NCBI GenBank assembly: GCA_036939975.1
Contig: JALLPB010000286.1
Location: 690-18,378 of the forward strand
DNA: 17,689 nt
Source of the DNA: Cyclostephanos tholiformis
Lineage: Eukaryota > Bacillariophyta > Thalassiosirophyceae > Thalassiosirales > Thalassiosiraceae
Direction: 5' to 3'
Part shown: positions 17,109 to 17,689 of the stretch, in pieces
How positions within the stretch are numbered: position 1 is the stretch's first letter
How the letters are laid out: every line of letters starts with the position of its first letter
Program-made: the position numbers and the translations under genes
The notes under the pieces: model-generated
What the model was told of the DNA's origin: nothing
What the model saw: only the letters and a program-made list of their open reading frames with translations
Database searches by the model: none

Positions 17109-17507
17109 CTATGGTTGCCCTTGAGCTTTGATTGGGGTGCTCAACTCCTGTGCACCTGCTTCTGGGCAATGGGGACCTCTGCCTTCACCAAAAAACAACA
17201 TATCATGCCGGCTGTTGGAATTTGTCAGGATGTTTGGGGCTGGAGGTGGAAGGGGGATTTGAACGTCATTGTCACTATCATCATCATCATTGTGATCCAA
17301 CATATTTTCATCTCCTTCATCATCAGAAAGATTGTCAACCAACAAAGCTGCATCCTCATTATTGACATCCCATGGCGCTTCATCCTTATTGACATCCCAC
17401 GGTGCTTCATCTTTGTCATACTTGACATCCCATAATGATGCTTCATCCTCATCGACATCCCACAATGGTTCATCCTCATGATCACAATCATGAGTGTTCA
17501 TTGTCAT
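17109..17507 (-). CDS. Acidic protein with D-E-x-x-W-D-V repeats, unknown function
   Basis: This is a 132-residue frame with a real ATG at 17505-17507 and a stop at 17109-17111. Residues ~10-50 hold four repeats ending in W-D-V (for example D-K-D-E-A-P-W-D-V), followed by a strongly acidic run (S-D-D-E-G-D-E-N ... D-D-D-D-S-D-N-D-V) and a Pro stretch (I-P-L-P-P-P-A-P). No domain is recognised. A coding-like frame in another register runs into its start from the window end, so this may be the 3' part of a longer gene broken by a shift or intron. It could also be part of the mobile-element debris to the left. Confidence 0.4.
   Translation of the reverse strand: MTMNTHDCDHEDEPLWDVDEDEASLWDVKYDKDEAPWDVNKDEAPWDVNNEDAALLVDNLSDDEGDENMLDHNDDDDSDNDVQIPLPPPAPNILTNSNSRHDMLFFGEGRGPHCPEAGAQELSTPIKAQGQP
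17364..17462 (-). repeat. In-frame degenerate tandem repeat (27-33 nt units)
   Basis: On the + strand GACATCCCA begins at 17364, 17391, 17424 and 17454, followed each time by a GCTTCATC- or GTTCATC-type sequence. Spacings of 27, 33 and 30 nt are all multiples of three, so the minus-strand reading frame (W-D-V repeats) is kept. Confidence 0.85.
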
Positions 17508-17689
17508 GTACGTCTGGACATTCCTTCATGGGATTGTAGGTCGGTGTCTCCATTGGCTTTTTTTAGCTGTCTGATTGACTGTTTGGTGTTGCCATGTGAA
17601 TGTGAACTGCCGACGATGACGAACTTAAACCATCCACCCTTGCCCTTCAGTTGAAATGCTGTGATGGATGAGAAGTTAGTGTCTGGTAC
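17504..17689 (-). CDS. Partial coding-like frame running off the window end
   Basis: From the window edge the minus strand reads 61 codons without a stop (V-P-D-T-N-F-S-S-I-T-A-F ... K-G-G-W-F-K-F-V-I-V-G-S ... E-G-M-S-R-R-T) to a TGA at 17504-17506. The residue mix looks protein-like, with a G-G-W-F-K-F-V-I-V beta-strand-like segment. The TGA overlaps the ATG of the acidic repeat protein, suggesting one gene interrupted by a shift. No family is recognised. Confidence 0.35.
   Translation of the reverse strand, partial: VPDTNFSSITAFQLKGKGGWFKFVIVGSSHSHGNTKQSIRQLKKANGDTDLQSHEGMSRRT

Noticed and set aside
17106..17435. + frame rich in I-I-I and repeated I-D-I-P-W-R-F
   Set aside because: It is the complement of the acidic W-D-V repeat; a minus-strand ATG and repeat phase favour the other strand.
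1..17689. tRNA or rRNA genes
   Set aside because: I looked for T-loop-like GGTTCGAAT patterns and conserved rRNA cores and found none that pair into a tRNA or extend as rRNA; weak or intron-bearing tRNAs cannot be excluded without a covariance search.

Overview
The window looks like nuclear DNA of a unicellular stramenopile alga, most likely a diatom. The grounds are: short spliceosomal introns (86-150 nt) with GTGAGN donors; a protein whose N-terminus reads as a signal peptide followed by an S-S-A-F motif, as in the bipartite plastid presequences of diatoms; compact genes on both strands; and a decayed gene resembling the Gag-like families I associate with diatom genomes. The species cannot be named from the sequence. 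G/C mononucleotide runs of 7-25 bases are unusually common and matter for reading frames.

Layout. (1) 2-2905 (+): the 3' part of an armadillo-repeat gene with five exons; its 5' end lies outside the window. (2) 3236-3826 (-): a small, probably plastid-targeted protein of unknown function, convergent with gene 1. (3) 4199-4792 (+): a TMEM42-like small membrane protein with one phase-0 intron of 135 nt, divergent from gene 2. (4) 5700-6566 (+): a bZIP transcription factor. (5) 6833-8055 (-): a p24/GOLD cargo receptor of the early secretory pathway, convergent with the bZIP gene and split by a one-base shift in a C10 tract. (6) 9348-12853 (+): the most striking locus, an animal-type transglutaminase with signal sequence, N-domain, catalytic core and two C-terminal beta-barrels, fused to about 15 Ca-binding-like repeats of the form D-C-N-x-N-G-x-P-D-E-C and ending in a Thr/Pro-rich then Lys-rich tail. 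It carries three frame shifts and one in-frame TAG, so it is annotated as a pseudogene. (7) 13431-15366 (-), with a weaker extension to about 15794: remains of a Gag-like retroelement gene. (8) 15795-17108: mostly non-coding, with a cluster of short inverted repeats at 16401-16523. (9) 17109-17689 (-): an acidic protein with D-E-x-x-W-D-V repeats and a second coding-like frame running off the window.

The five left-hand genes look like unrelated housekeeping or regulatory loci; I see no pathway linking them. The right half (from about 8.1 kb) is gene-poor and more A/T-rich by eye, holds pseudogenes and repeats, and reads as an accessory region. The best candidate for something undescribed is the transglutaminase/Ca-repeat/Lys-tail protein, which suggests a secreted Ca-dependent protein cross-linker, perhaps for the cell wall or an adhesive, acquired by transfer. 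This copy is broken, so intact relatives elsewhere in the genome would be the real prize.
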